From positions 1-64,000 of the forward strand of contig JBFLFY010000011.1 of the NCBI GenBank assembly GCA_041859875.1: DNA of 64,000 nt. Direction: 5' to 3'. The position numbers were made by a program, and so were the translations under genes. This DNA is from Thermocaproicibacter sp041859875 (GTDB lineage: Bacteria; Bacillota; Clostridia; Oscillospirales; Acutalibacteraceae). The notes below the pieces were generated by a model. It was not told the origin of the DNA and made no database searches. It saw only the letters and a list, made by a program, of their open reading frames with translations. This document shows positions 49,797-58,728 of this stretch, piece by piece (the stretch's first letter is position 1; every line of letters starts with the position of its first letter).

Positions 49797-50951
49797 CTAT
49801 TCACCGCCTTTTGGCACAATGGTTCCGGAGGAATAGATCTTTACATCGGCTGTGACTTCACATTTTACATTTGGGAAAATGCTGCTCCAGCTCTTTGAAA
49901 TTCTTTTCCAATCATTCGGTTTCTGCTTATAAATGGCATCTGCAAACCCAAAAACATCGGCCCCGTAATTTTTCTGCAAATCCAGAATCACATCCTCCAC
50001 GCCCTTTTTGACCGTTTTGGACGCGGCCTCCTCCGTCATTCGGAATTCCCCGTTTCCTACCGTAAATTTTTTGCTGCTGTCGTTTTCTTCCCCAATGTTC
50101 ACGCCCAGCTGAACCTGAATTTTCATTGTCACATTGTTTCCGCTGACTTCCGGCTTTATTTCCGAGCTTCCTTTTTTTATTTCAAGGGCAATATTTTTTG
50201 CGCCGGGCTGAATGCCTGTGAGCAAAACTCCGCTCTGAATCTCGTTTTTCAGTATGACATAATAAAGGGATTCCTTCTTAGGCAGATACCCTACCATTTT
50301 ATCCTTCTGAAAAATAGCGTTTGTTTCTGTTTCCAGCGACGAGTGGTCCTGCATGGGAACGACACGCACAGCGTGCAGGGTAATCGCTTTGCTTTGGGAA
50401 GATACCTGGTTGTAAATCTGGTATAACGAGTAAGACAGGATGTGCCCCTGCACAATCTGGTTTTCCTGCAGCTCTGAGGCAAGATGAAACGCCACAGGCT
50501 GTTCTGTACCCAGCTTCACCTTCAGAAGATCCGCCGCCGTTTCTTCGTCGGAAACGACCATCCGCTGTGTAATGCGCGGTTCATGGTCTCGTATGGAGAA
50601 ATCAAGCACCGGGCGAATTCCTTCACGCGCAAGGTCTTTGCTGATAATGACGACTTTGCAGTCACCGAAATACAGCTTTTTATCCGTTACACCAACCGCA
50701 CGGCGTAGACAGTCAAAAATGGTATCGCCATCCGACTCGAGCAGCACGGATTTCGTCGTCTGGTCTTTTCCACCAGACAGGCTCAGGGCTTCAAAAGTCA
50801 TGTGGTATTTGTGGCCATCCTTCCCTTTGTCAAGGGCAGCCCCGGCTACAATAGTGCTTGTTTCAATTTCGCGGTAATTAAAGCAGCCGGTAAAAAGGAG
50901 CCCGGTAAGAGCCACTTCAAGCAGCAAAATCAGTTTTTTCCATGCCTTCAT
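49797..50951 (-). CDS. Spore germination lipoprotein, Ger(x)C type
   Basis: A 384-aa GerAC-family lipoprotein. The signal peptide ends in LFTGC (lipobox, Cys about 23), followed by the family start NYREIETSTIVAGAALD. The mature protein shows the Ger(x)C features: YFGDCKVVIISKDLAREGI and a C-terminal FGFADAIYKQKPNDWKRI. Overlaps gerAA by 4 bp (ATGA). Subunit C of the germinant receptor on the outer leaflet of the inner spore membrane. Confidence 0.93.
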   Translation of the reverse strand: MKAWKKLILLLEVALTGLLFTGCFNYREIETSTIVAGAALDKGKDGHKYHMTFEALSLSGGKDQTTKSVLLESDGDTIFDCLRRAVGVTDKKLYFGDCKVVIISKDLAREGIRPVLDFSIRDHEPRITQRMVVSDEETAADLLKVKLGTEQPVAFHLASELQENQIVQGHILSYSLYQIYNQVSSQSKAITLHAVRVVPMQDHSSLETETNAIFQKDKMVGYLPKKESLYYVILKNEIQSGVLLTGIQPGAKNIALEIKKGSSEIKPEVSGNNVTMKIQVQLGVNIGEENDSSKKFTVGNGEFRMTEEAASKTVKKGVEDVILDLQKNYGADVFGFADAIYKQKPNDWKRISKSWSSIFPNVKCEVTADVKIYSSGTIVPKGGE

Positions 50952-52447
50952 TTCGGGTTTCCTTTCGCTGCCTGCCGGGTGCGATCTGAAGTCAGGACTC
51001 CCGGCCGCTGAATCATTTTTTGCCAGTTGATACGACAGTAAATATCTTTATAATCCTTTAACTTGTCATCATAAACATTCGGCATAATCGGCACACCGAA
51101 CGACTCCGTCGAAAACAGCTGCGCCAAAATTGCCAGCAGGCCAAGCAGGTAGCCATAAAGCCCCATAATGCAGGAAAATCCTAATAAAAAAAAGCGCTGA
51201 ATAATGGAAAAGCCCTTGAGGCGCGGAACCATCAGGCCGGTAATTGCTGTAAGGGAAACAAGAATGATAATGGGGGCGCTTACCAGTTTGGCTTCCACCG
51301 CAGCTTGGCCGATGACCAAGGCCCCCACAATACTGAGCGCCTGCCCCATAATACCGGGCATACGGGCGCCTGTTTCCCGAAGCATCTCAAAAATAATCAG
51401 CATTACTGTCATTTCGAGTGCCGTGGGGAAAGGCACGTTTTGACGCGACTGGGCTATGCTCAGCAAAAGCGACGTGGGAAGCATCTCCTGGTGGAACGTA
51501 ACGAGGGAAATGTAAAGTGCCGGCATACTTATGGTCAAGAAAAATGCCAAAGAGCGTAAGATTCTTCCGATTGATGCGAATGTAAAATTCAAATAATAAT
51601 CTTCGTCACTCTGCATATATTCAACGAACAGGTGCGGAACGGTCAGGACCGTAGGCGTCCCGTCCACAATCAGGGCAATGCGGCCCTCCAGCAGCCTTGC
51701 AGCCACTACGTCGGGGCGTTCCGTATTCCCGGTCGTTTCCAGCAGGCCAAATGGTTTTGGGCGGAGAAGTTCCGCAATGTAGTTGGAGTCCAGCGTGCCG
51801 TCAATGTCAATCTGGCTCAGTTGTTCTTCCAGCTTTGCCAGGACTTTTTTGTTTACCAAGCTGTCCAGGTAGCAGATGCAGGCCTTGGTGCGGGACCTTC
51901 TGCCAAACGTCATGTAGCGCAGTTTTAAGTCCGGTGTACGGAGTTTCCGCCGCAGCATGGAAATGTTAATCAGCAGAGATTCGTTGAACCCTTCCCGCGG
52001 CCCCCGTATGACCCGCTCGCTTTCCGGCTCCGAGATGGCGCGGACCGTCCAGCCCTTCGTGTTTAAAATCAGCGTGTCGGTACATCCTTCGGCAAGGAGT
52101 ACCGTGTCGCCGTAAACAATCGCCTGTACAATCTCTTCGATGTCTGCCGTTTTCTGTACGCTGTTTGAAAGCATGACGTGCTGAAGGATCTGTTCCATCA
52201 GGTCGTCGATTTTCTCCGGAAATTTGTAGTGCAGCAGCGGGCTGACAATATCGTCGTTCATCAGCTTGTTGTTAATCATGCCGTCGGCAAAAATCAGGCA
52301 GAAATGGAACCGGTCGTCAAAAGGGTTTGAAAGGTAGCGAAACTGCAGCGTGTCATCATCGGTAAAGAGATTCCGGATATACCCCACATTCATTTTCAGC
52401 TGGTCAGACGGCAGCTTTGCTCCGGCAAATCCGTTCGGGCTGCTCAC
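50948..52447 (-). CDS. Spore germination protein, GerAA type
   Basis: A 499-aa GerAA-family protein. GTG start, GGGAGG 8 nt upstream. The soluble N-terminal domain (about 1-270) has the conserved REGFNESLLINISMLRRKLRTPDL and RRSRTKACICYL segments. The membrane domain has LRPKPFGLLETTGNTERPDVVAARLLEGRIALIVDGTP just before it and the late GLMVPRLKGFSIIQRFFLLGFS. First gene of the AA-AC-small-AB operon. No promoter identified with confidence; forespore sigma-G expression is expected from the family. Confidence 0.93.
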   Translation of the reverse strand: MSSPNGFAGAKLPSDQLKMNVGYIRNLFTDDDTLQFRYLSNPFDDRFHFCLIFADGMINNKLMNDDIVSPLLHYKFPEKIDDLMEQILQHVMLSNSVQKTADIEEIVQAIVYGDTVLLAEGCTDTLILNTKGWTVRAISEPESERVIRGPREGFNESLLINISMLRRKLRTPDLKLRYMTFGRRSRTKACICYLDSLVNKKVLAKLEEQLSQIDIDGTLDSNYIAELLRPKPFGLLETTGNTERPDVVAARLLEGRIALIVDGTPTVLTVPHLFVEYMQSDEDYYLNFTFASIGRILRSLAFFLTISMPALYISLVTFHQEMLPTSLLLSIAQSRQNVPFPTALEMTVMLIIFEMLRETGARMPGIMGQALSIVGALVIGQAAVEAKLVSAPIIILVSLTAITGLMVPRLKGFSIIQRFFLLGFSCIMGLYGYLLGLLAILAQLFSTESFGVPIMPNVYDDKLKDYKDIYCRINWQKMIQRPGVLTSDRTRQAAKGNPK

Positions 52448-52581
52448 ATTGAATTCCTCCCATCAGCCGCAGGAGGCGCCTGCCCTGCGGGACTTTAATT
52501 TTCTTTCTGACTTATGTTTTCCCAACCGGCGCATAATATACCGGGAACGGGAACTTGAAACCTGCCCCGCAAAGGAGTATT

Positions 52582-52689
52582 ATGAGCAAACAGGGAAGCA
52601 TCCCGAACCGCGGCAGCCCGAAGGACAAGCCGAAAAAGCAGAAACTTCGCGCCGCCCGCAGACGCTTTCTCAAACGAAAGGAGAAATGA
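52582..52689 (+). CDS. Possible small basic protein (35 aa) upstream of galE
   Basis: An ATG with AAAGGAG 4 nt upstream opens a 35-codon ORF, very rich in Lys and Arg (KDKPKKQKLRAARRRFLKRKEK). It ends 3 bp before the galE TTG start and contains galE's GAAAGGAG site. The good initiation signal argues for a real sORF, perhaps coupling translation to galE. Its basic composition would suit RNA or DNA binding. No homologue recalled; it could be spurious. Confidence 0.45.
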   Translation: MSKQGSIPNRGSPKDKPKKQKLRAARRRFLKRKEK

Positions 52690-52692
52690 CTT

Positions 52693-53694
52693 TTGAACGT
52701 ACTCATTACCGGAGGAGCCGGATATATCGGCTCGCACACCTGTGTGGAACTGCTGAACTGCGGCTACGGCGTTGTGGTAATGGATAATTACAGCAATTCT
52801 TCGCCCGACGTAATCGGCAAAATTGAAACCATCACCGGCAAAAAGTTCCCGGCATACGAATGCGACATGCTGGACTATGACGGCTTTGAAAAGATTTTTA
52901 AGGAAAATAAGATTGACGCGGTGATCCACTACGCGGGCCTCAAGGCCGTGGGCGAATCGGTGGAGAAGCCCTTGGAATATTACCACAACAACCTGACCGG
53001 CACCCTCAACCTGCTGCGCCTGATGCGGGAATACGGTGTGCGCCGCTTTGTGCAGAGTTCTTCCGCAACGGTTTACGGAATGCACAACACCGCCCCGTTC
53101 ACCGAGGATATGCCAATTTCCACGACGAACCCGTACGGTGCAACAAAAGAATTTATTGAGCGCATCCTCACCGACCTCTGCCATGCCGACAAGAGCTGGA
53201 AAGTCGCCCTGCTGCGCTACTTTAACCCTATCGGCGCACATCCAAGCGGGCTGATTGGTGAAAACCCGAACGGCATTCCGAACAATCTGATGCCTTATAT
53301 TATGAAGGTTGCCGTCGGCGAACTGCCGGAGCTGCACGTTTTCGGCAACGACTACCCCACCCCCGACGGAACCGGGGTGCGCGACTACATCCATGTGTGT
53401 GACCTGGCCGCCGGCCATGTGAAAGCACTGGAAAAAATCGACCAGCTCGACGGTGCCCGCGCCATTAACCTCGGTACAGGCAAAGGCAGTTCCGTTCTCG
53501 ACGTTGTTCATGCGTTCGAGCGCGTAAGCGGGAAAAAAGTTCCGTACAAAATAGAGCCGCGCCGCGCGGGCGATATTGCCACCTGCTATGCAGACTGCTC
53601 CCGCGCTAAAAAGGAACTGGGCTGGGTAGCCAAGTATACCCTGGATGATATGTGCCGCGACAGCTGGAACTTCATCCAAAAGCAGAAAAAGTAA
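52693..53694 (+). CDS. galE: UDP-glucose 4-epimerase
   Basis: GalE (333 aa) interconverts UDP-glucose and UDP-galactose. TTG start with AAAGGAG upstream. NAD-binding GGAGYIGSH (about 7-15); SDR catalytic motif YGATK preceded by SSSATVYG; RYFNPIGAHPSGLIGE and the C-terminal GDIATCYAD are family marks. Length is normal. A perfect terminator follows 22 bp after the stop. Confidence 0.95.
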   Translation: MNVLITGGAGYIGSHTCVELLNCGYGVVVMDNYSNSSPDVIGKIETITGKKFPAYECDMLDYDGFEKIFKENKIDAVIHYAGLKAVGESVEKPLEYYHNNLTGTLNLLRLMREYGVRRFVQSSSATVYGMHNTAPFTEDMPISTTNPYGATKEFIERILTDLCHADKSWKVALLRYFNPIGAHPSGLIGENPNGIPNNLMPYIMKVAVGELPELHVFGNDYPTPDGTGVRDYIHVCDLAAGHVKALEKIDQLDGARAINLGTGKGSSVLDVVHAFERVSGKKVPYKIEPRRAGDIATCYADCSRAKKELGWVAKYTLDDMCRDSWNFIQKQKK

Positions 53695-53715
53695 AAGAAG
53701 CAACAGAAAATCAGG

Positions 53716-53748
53716 CAGCCCTGCGCTTTTGCGCAGGGCTGTTTTTTT
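53716..53748 (+). terminator. galE terminator
   Basis: CAGCCCTGCGC (53716-53726) pairs with GCGCAGGGCTG (53731-53741), loop TTTT, then seven T residues. Confidence 0.95.
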
Positions 53749-53826
53749 GCCGCATGCTGGGCCTATGCCTGTAAGCAGACGATTCGGCAGCGCTGAAGAC
53801 AGACTGTAATCCCCCCGAAAGCCAAA

Positions 53827-53868
53827 ACAGGGCACGCTGCAAAGCCATAACGCTGCAGCGTGCCCTGT
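53827..53868 (-). terminator. Terminator of the 53886-54512 gene
   Basis: ACAGGGCACGCTGC (minus, 53868-53855) pairs with GCAGCGTGCCCTGT (53840-53827), followed by TTTGG. Confidence 0.85.
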
Positions 53869-53885
53869 TGTTATTTTCTTTTCCG

Positions 53886-54512
53886 TTAAAAATTCGTTGG
53901 TTCTTCTGTCGGGTTCGGAACTTCGTTATTTTCTGCAGTGTTTTCTTCCGGTTTTTTGTCTTCCCCGGCTTTCTCTTCCGGCTCGGCTGCGCCTTCTCCA
54001 GTTTCAGCGGGATTTTCTTCTTTCAAGGTGTCGTCATTCGGAACCACCGTAAAGGGGTGAAGGTAATCTTCATCGTCATCGGCGGCTTCCTGGCGGAACG
54101 CCTCTTCCGGAATATCGTTTTCCTGCTCTTCGGCGGCGGTTTCGTCCGGCTCGTCGGAATATTCGTCATCGTCGTATTCTTCGCCGCAGCACTCCGCATC
54201 GCCGCAGCAACAGCTTGGTTTTGGCTCTGCTTCCGTCGGCACAGCCAGCTCGTCAAGTTTTTCATATGCGCGTTTCAGGCGCTCTCCCGTTCTGTCTACC
54301 GTACAGCAGAACGGCTCGGTGTCGCCGTTTTCTGCATCACGCAGGCTGCGATAATAATATTTTCCCAGCTGGATATAAGCAGCCGCCTGCTTTTCCTTTT
54401 CATTCCGAATCACGATTTTCAGCCGGTTCATCATGGCCGTTTTGCGGTTTTTGTCCACTATGAAATCGACCGCTTTCGTTACGGAGTCTGCTGCGTTTTC
54501 CCAAAAGTTCAT
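53886..54512 (-). CDS. Acidic protein with Cys cluster, function unknown
   Basis: A 208-aa protein; ATG at 54512 with AGGAGGG upstream. The N-terminal ~80 residues are helical (FWENAADSVTKAVDFIVDKNRKTAMMNRL, QAAAYIQLGKYYYRSL). This resembles small zinc-ribbon/secretion-linked clostridial proteins whose N-terminus has the 'KNR...M.RLK' pattern. A cysteine patch follows (SCCCGDAECCGEE), then a long Asp/Glu-rich low-complexity tail to the C-terminus. The cysteines may bind metal. No family recognised. Confidence 0.75.
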   Translation of the reverse strand: MNFWENAADSVTKAVDFIVDKNRKTAMMNRLKIVIRNEKEKQAAAYIQLGKYYYRSLRDAENGDTEPFCCTVDRTGERLKRAYEKLDELAVPTEAEPKPSCCCGDAECCGEEYDDDEYSDEPDETAAEEQENDIPEEAFRQEAADDDEDYLHPFTVVPNDDTLKEENPAETGEGAAEPEEKAGEDKKPEENTAENNEVPNPTEEPTNF

Positions 54513-54624
54513 TGTGTTACCCTCCTGCCGCGGACGCGGTTCTCTTTTCCTTTTGCAACTATTATATCTCATTCCCAAAGCAAATAACAGTAGTATTTCG
54601 TCTATTCCTTTTTTTATGCCGTTG

Positions 54625-54633
54625 TGATATAAT
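54625..54633 (+). promoter_or_regulatory. Extended -10 promoter of the CpXC-asnB unit
   Basis: TG-A-TATAAT (54625-54633), an extended -10 without a good -35, about 58 bp before the first gene. Confidence 0.55.
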
Positions 54634-54691
54634 TAACAGATAATCTTGGGTTTTAAAGCTATACTAAAAATATTAGGGAGAAGAATGGGAA

Positions 54692-55351
54692 ATGTCGACT
54701 CAAATGAGTAAAGACGTCGGCTGCCCGAAATGCGGTGCCGCCCTTCGAACGCAGATGTGGCCTGGTATCTGTGCGCAGGAAAACCCCGGGCTTCGCGCAC
54801 GCATCCTGGACGAAACCATATTTGACTGGAAATGCCCGGAATGCGGCTACTCGGCGCAGTTTGTTTACCCTTGCCTGTACCATGACCGGGAACGGAAATT
54901 TATGGTGTACCTGGTACCGAACGGCAGTGAGAAAGAGTTTCAGCCGGTGGATGTGGGCCAGAAATTTCCACAGCTTGCACCGGTAACGAAACGCGTTGTT
55001 TCCTCGCCTGCGGAATTAAAAGAAAAAATTTTGATCTTTGAGGCAGGCCTTGACGACCGTGCCGTGGAGCTTGTAAAATATGCCTTAGCAGGCGTGCTGG
55101 AAGAAAAGCGCGGCAAAAAAGCCGTGCGGGGCTACTTCAGCTTTGCTGATGAAAGTGAAAACCGCATTGGTTTTGCCTTTTTCCCGGAAGGCGAAAAAGA
55201 GCCCGTCCTGCGCAGAACCAGCATGGACGCCTACCGCAAATCCCTTGAAATTGTAAAGGGGCAGAATATACCGGAAAGCAACAGCTTTTTCCCGGTAGAT
55301 GCCGTAACGGCACAGGATATTCTGAATGAATACCGTGAAAGTGCAAAGTAA
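54692..55351 (+). CDS. CpXC-domain protein
   Basis: A 219-aa protein with the CpXC motif pair: CPKCGAAL (about 11-18) and CPECGYS (about 48-54), typical of a domain thought to bind metal. The ~140-residue remainder is an alpha/beta region of unknown fold (FPEGEKEPVLRRTSMDAYRKSLEIV). GGGAG precedes the ATG. It is 18 bp upstream of asnB and probably in the same transcript. Function unknown for the family. Confidence 0.85.
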   Translation: MSTQMSKDVGCPKCGAALRTQMWPGICAQENPGLRARILDETIFDWKCPECGYSAQFVYPCLYHDRERKFMVYLVPNGSEKEFQPVDVGQKFPQLAPVTKRVVSSPAELKEKILIFEAGLDDRAVELVKYALAGVLEEKRGKKAVRGYFSFADESENRIGFAFFPEGEKEPVLRRTSMDAYRKSLEIVKGQNIPESNSFFPVDAVTAQDILNEYRESAK

Positions 55352-55369
55352 GAGGAAAGGATTTCAATC

Positions 55370-57238
55370 ATGTGCGGATTAGTCGGATTTACAGGAGAAC
55401 TTGTTGACCGCGACGCGGTCATAAAAACCATGACGGACCGAATCACCCACCGCGGGCCGGATTCGTGCGGCATTTATACGGATGACGAAATTGCGATGGG
55501 CTTTCGCCGCCTGAGCATTATTGACCTGAACACAGGCAGCCAGCCAATTTATAACGAAGATAAGTCACTTGTCCTGATGTTCAACGGCGAAATTTACAAC
55601 TACAAGCAGCTGCGTGAAATACTGCTTGCGGCCGGCCACAAATTCTACACCCAGACGGACACCGAAGTGCTCGTGCATGGGTTTGAAGAATGGGGTCCGG
55701 AGCTTCTGAACAAGCTGCGCGGAATGTTCGCGTTTGCCATCTGGAACAAAAAAGACAAGAGCCTTTTTCTCGCGCGCGATTTCTTTGGCATTAAGCCGCT
55801 GCACTACACCAGTGTGGACGGGCACTTCGTCTATGCTTCCGAAATTAAAAGCATCCTCGACTTCCCGGGCTTTCAGAAAAAGCTGAATAAAAATGCTCTG
55901 AACAACTACATTTCGTTTGAATACCCGGTTCCGCCGGAAACATTCTTTGAAGGAGTTTACTGCCTGCCGCCCGCGCACTACCTGTGGTACCGCGACGGCA
56001 AAGTGGAAACGCACCGCTACTGGGAGCCAAAGTTCCAGCCGGACAGCTCCATAACCGAAGATGAGGCGGTTTCCGAGATTGAAAACGTCTTTGAGGACTC
56101 CGTTTCGGCGCACCGTATCAGCGACGTAGAAGTCGGCTGCTTCCTTTCAAGCGGCGTAGATTCCAGCTATGTGGCAAGCTACTTTAAAGGCCAGAAGACC
56201 TTTACCGTCGGGTTCGGCGAAGATGAGCGCTACAACGAAATCGGCTATGCAAAAGATCTTTCGGCAAAAATCGGTGTGGAGCATCACAGTCATGTGGTTT
56301 CTCCGGATGAATACTGGGGAAACATCCGCAAGGTACAGTACCACATGGATCAGCCCGTTGCGGATGCTTCCTGCATTGCGCTGTATTTTGTTTCAAAAAT
56401 TGCAAGCAAGTATGTGAAGGTCGTGCTTTCCGGTGAAGGCGCGGACGAGCTGTTCGGCGGGTACAACATTTATCATGAGCCGGATGACCTTGCTGCCTAC
56501 CAGCGTCTGCCGAGGGGCTTGCGCAAAGCACTTGCGGCGTTTGTGGAAAAGCTGCCGTTCTCATTCCGCGGCAAAAGCTTCCTTATCCGCGGCTCCAAAA
56601 CGATAGAAGAGCGGTTTATCGGCAACTGCAGTATGTTCACCATGAAAGAAAAACGCCGTCTGCTGAAAAGTGACATTCCAGCTACCGTACCGCAGCTGGT
56701 CACAAAGCCTGTTTATGACCGCGTACAGGGTGCAGATGACGTGACCAAGATGCAGTATCTTGACATGAACGTTTGGCTCGCCGGCGACATCTTGCTGAAA
56801 GCCGACCGTATGAGCATGGCGAATTCGCTGGAGCTGCGCGTTCCGTTCCTGGACCGCAAGGTCTTTGATGTTGCTTCCCACCTGCCGCTGCGCCTGCGTG
56901 TGAACAGCCAAAACACCAAGTATGCTATGCGCAAGGCGGCTATGCGCCATCTGCCCGAAACAACCGCGCAGAAGAAAAAGCTTGGTTTCCCGGTGCCGAT
57001 TCGCGTTTGGCTGCGGGAAGAAAAGTACTACAATATTGTGAAGCAGGCCTTTACCTCAAAAACAGCAGAAGAATTCTTCAACACCGATTTTCTGCTGAAG
57101 CTGCTGGACGCACATTACCGCAGCAAGTGCGACAACAGCCGCAAAATTTGGACGGTTTTCTGCTTCCTCGTTTGGTATGATATTTATTTCAACGGCGTTT
57201 CCCACGAGCCTGGCGAAATGCCTGTTATTTCCCGCTAG
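55370..57238 (+). CDS. asnB: Asparagine synthase (glutamine-hydrolysing)
   Basis: AsnB (622 aa). Residue 2 is the N-terminal nucleophile Cys (MCGLVGFTG), so the glutaminase half is active-looking, with RRLSIIDLNTG and MFNGEIYN. The synthetase half has the PP-loop SSGVDSSYVA and SGEGADELFGGYN. KLGFPVPIR is near the C-terminus. Length is that of the Bacillus AsnB/AsnH group. AGGAAAGG lies before the ATG. The gene stop is followed at once by the first copy of a duplicated repeat element. Confidence 0.95.
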   Translation: MCGLVGFTGELVDRDAVIKTMTDRITHRGPDSCGIYTDDEIAMGFRRLSIIDLNTGSQPIYNEDKSLVLMFNGEIYNYKQLREILLAAGHKFYTQTDTEVLVHGFEEWGPELLNKLRGMFAFAIWNKKDKSLFLARDFFGIKPLHYTSVDGHFVYASEIKSILDFPGFQKKLNKNALNNYISFEYPVPPETFFEGVYCLPPAHYLWYRDGKVETHRYWEPKFQPDSSITEDEAVSEIENVFEDSVSAHRISDVEVGCFLSSGVDSSYVASYFKGQKTFTVGFGEDERYNEIGYAKDLSAKIGVEHHSHVVSPDEYWGNIRKVQYHMDQPVADASCIALYFVSKIASKYVKVVLSGEGADELFGGYNIYHEPDDLAAYQRLPRGLRKALAAFVEKLPFSFRGKSFLIRGSKTIEERFIGNCSMFTMKEKRRLLKSDIPATVPQLVTKPVYDRVQGADDVTKMQYLDMNVWLAGDILLKADRMSMANSLELRVPFLDRKVFDVASHLPLRLRVNSQNTKYAMRKAAMRHLPETTAQKKKLGFPVPIRVWLREEKYYNIVKQAFTSKTAEEFFNTDFLLKLLDAHYRSKCDNSRKIWTVFCFLVWYDIYFNGVSHEPGEMPVISR

Positions 57239-57245
57239 CCTTTTG

Positions 57246-57372
57246 CGGCCTCTTGAAAGAGGCCTAGCGAGAACTTTACTGAATCTCAAAAATAACATTT
57301 GTTCTAGCTTTAACCATGAAGCGTCGCGCAGCATCCGGCTGCCGCAGCATTTGGCTGCAAAGAAACCGCCGA
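57246..57372 (+). repeat. Direct repeat, copy 1 (hairpin-headed element)
   Basis: Begins just after the asnB stop. The head CGGCCTCTTGAAAGAGGCC is a perfect palindrome. It is followed by TAGCGAGAACTTTACTGAAT... and ends with alternating GCAGCATTTGGCTGC units before AAACCGCCG. The first 76 bp (57246-57321) are identical to copy 2 at 57622-57697, 376 bp downstream. Confidence 0.9.
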
Positions 57373-57436
57373 AATTTTAAAAGGCAATTTTAAATCCAGC
57401 TTCTTTTCCATAATATAAATTCATCTAAGGTTTTGT

Positions 57437-57600
57437 TTGCACTCAGGCCGTGCAGGCCCATCCTTTCGGTTCCGTCCGAAAGGATGCAAAGTACGTCCCG
57501 GGGGGATGAACAGGCTGGCCTCGTATTGGCTCCATTTCATCCCCCCGGTGCCCCTCGGCATCCGCACACAGCCTTACAGTGAGCCAAACGGCTGGGATTC
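57437..57600 (+). other. GC-rich foldable core between two direct repeats
   Basis: Several strong stems in a row: CATCCTTTCGG/CCGAAAGGATG (57459-57486), CCGGGGGGATGAA (57498-57510) with TTCATCCCCCCGG (57536-57548), TGCC/GGCA and CAGCC/GGCTG (57570-57594). The only ORF across it (57437-57643, 68 codons) reads like random sequence. This looks like a structured RNA or a mobile-element core, unclassified. Confidence 0.5.
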
Positions 57601-57621
57601 TCTTATGGACGGGGATACGGA

Positions 57622-57751
57622 CGGCCTCTTGAAAGAGGCCTAGCGAGAACTTTACTGAATCTCAAAAATAACATTTGTTCTAGCTTTAACCATGAAGAGC
57701 GCCGCGCAGCATTTGGCTGCCGCAGCATTTAGCTGCAAAAAAACCGCCGTA
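57622..57751 (+). repeat. Direct repeat, copy 2
   Basis: The first 76 bp are identical to copy 1; the tail differs slightly but keeps the GCAGCATTTGGCTGC units and AAACCGCCG. Its end forms one arm of the terminator at 57742. Confidence 0.9.
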
Positions 57752-57778
57752 CCCTTTTTAGGGTTGCGGCGGTTTTTG
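57735..57778. terminator. Bidirectional terminator
   Basis: AACCGCCG (57742-57749) pairs with CGGCGGTT (57767-57774), with T tracts outside on both strands. Serves the zinc-ribbon gene on minus. Confidence 0.85.
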
Positions 57779-57811
57779 CTATGCTGATAAACGCCCTTGC
57801 GTCCGGGGAAG

Positions 57812-58696
57812 TCATCCCAAACTACTGGAAACGCTCAGCCCAATCAGGATGGAAAAGACAATACTCGAAAAAATCATGGTAACGATTGTCATCAGCACCA
57901 AGCCAAAGAAAAACGTATATAGTTTTTTCGATTCGTCCTGTACGGCAACAACCGTGCCCGACCACGCTTCCAATGTAAACAGGACGCTCAGAATTAATCC
58001 AATCAGAACGACCCACATGGCAACATGCAGGTTTGCAAACACCAGCAGGCATCCCAGCAGCAGGAACGGCGCCGCCGTCATGCGGCCAGCCGAAGCCGCG
58101 CACAGCATCGGCCCAAAAGCAATCTGCTGCTTCAGGATGCCTCTGGTAAGAAGTAGAAGAAGGGCTGCCAGCACAAACGTTGAGGCCGCGGAGAAAATCA
58201 GGGTTAAAAGGAACATTCCCGGAAGCGGAAGGGAAATATTGTCGCGCATCATGCCGCCGAGAAATCCAAAAGCGGAAAAAAACGCATCCGAAACCCTTGA
58301 AGTGATCGTTAGCAGGAACAGTGCGGCTGAAAGCGCCTGTATAATCAAAAGGCCAAGCGCTGTCTTCTGGTCGCCGGAAGCGGAAAATGCCGGAAGTGTT
58401 TCCGTTGGGCGGCGATAAATACTAAGGATGCAGTCCCAAAGATGCTTAAAATAGTTTGCTGCCTCGGAAGTGGATTTCGGCTGCTGCGCATAATGCCCCG
58501 GAGCCGTGTTCTGTGCCGGATTTGGTACTTGCGCCGCCTGTGGTACGGTTTGTGCCGCAGCAGCGTACTGCGGTGCAGCAGGCGCCGTAGCCGGAACCTG
58601 CGCCGCGGCTGCTTGCTGTGCAGCCTGTGCGCCCGGGCAAGTGCAGGATTCCCCATCCTGCAGCGGTTTCCCACAGTAAATGCAGAACTTCGCCAT
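57812..58696 (-). CDS. Zinc-ribbon polytopic membrane protein (Yip1-like architecture)
   Basis: A 294-aa protein. ATG at 58696 with GGAGG upstream. N-terminal zinc knuckle pair: AKFCIYCGKPLQDGESCTC. A ~60-residue Ala/Gln/Pro-rich linker follows, then about five membrane helices (from about 110 to 290). This is the architecture of the clostridial 'zinc ribbon domain plus Yip1' group, by impression only. It lies 32 bp downstream of another zinc-ribbon gene on the same strand. Confidence 0.8.
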   Translation of the reverse strand: MAKFCIYCGKPLQDGESCTCPGAQAAQQAAAAQVPATAPAAPQYAAAAQTVPQAAQVPNPAQNTAPGHYAQQPKSTSEAANYFKHLWDCILSIYRRPTETLPAFSASGDQKTALGLLIIQALSAALFLLTITSRVSDAFFSAFGFLGGMMRDNISLPLPGMFLLTLIFSAASTFVLAALLLLLTRGILKQQIAFGPMLCAASAGRMTAAPFLLLGCLLVFANLHVAMWVVLIGLILSVLFTLEAWSGTVVAVQDESKKLYTFFFGLVLMTIVTMIFSSIVFSILIGLSVSSSLG

Positions 58697-58728
58697 AACA
58701 AGATTCCTCCTCAATCAATTCTTTTCAG

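Noticed and set aside
52495..53835. 446-codon minus-strand ORF
   Set aside because: Antisense to galE, which has full family motifs.
57437..57643. 68-codon ORF between the direct repeats
   Set aside because: Spans several strong stems and part of copy 2 of the repeat; composition not protein-like.
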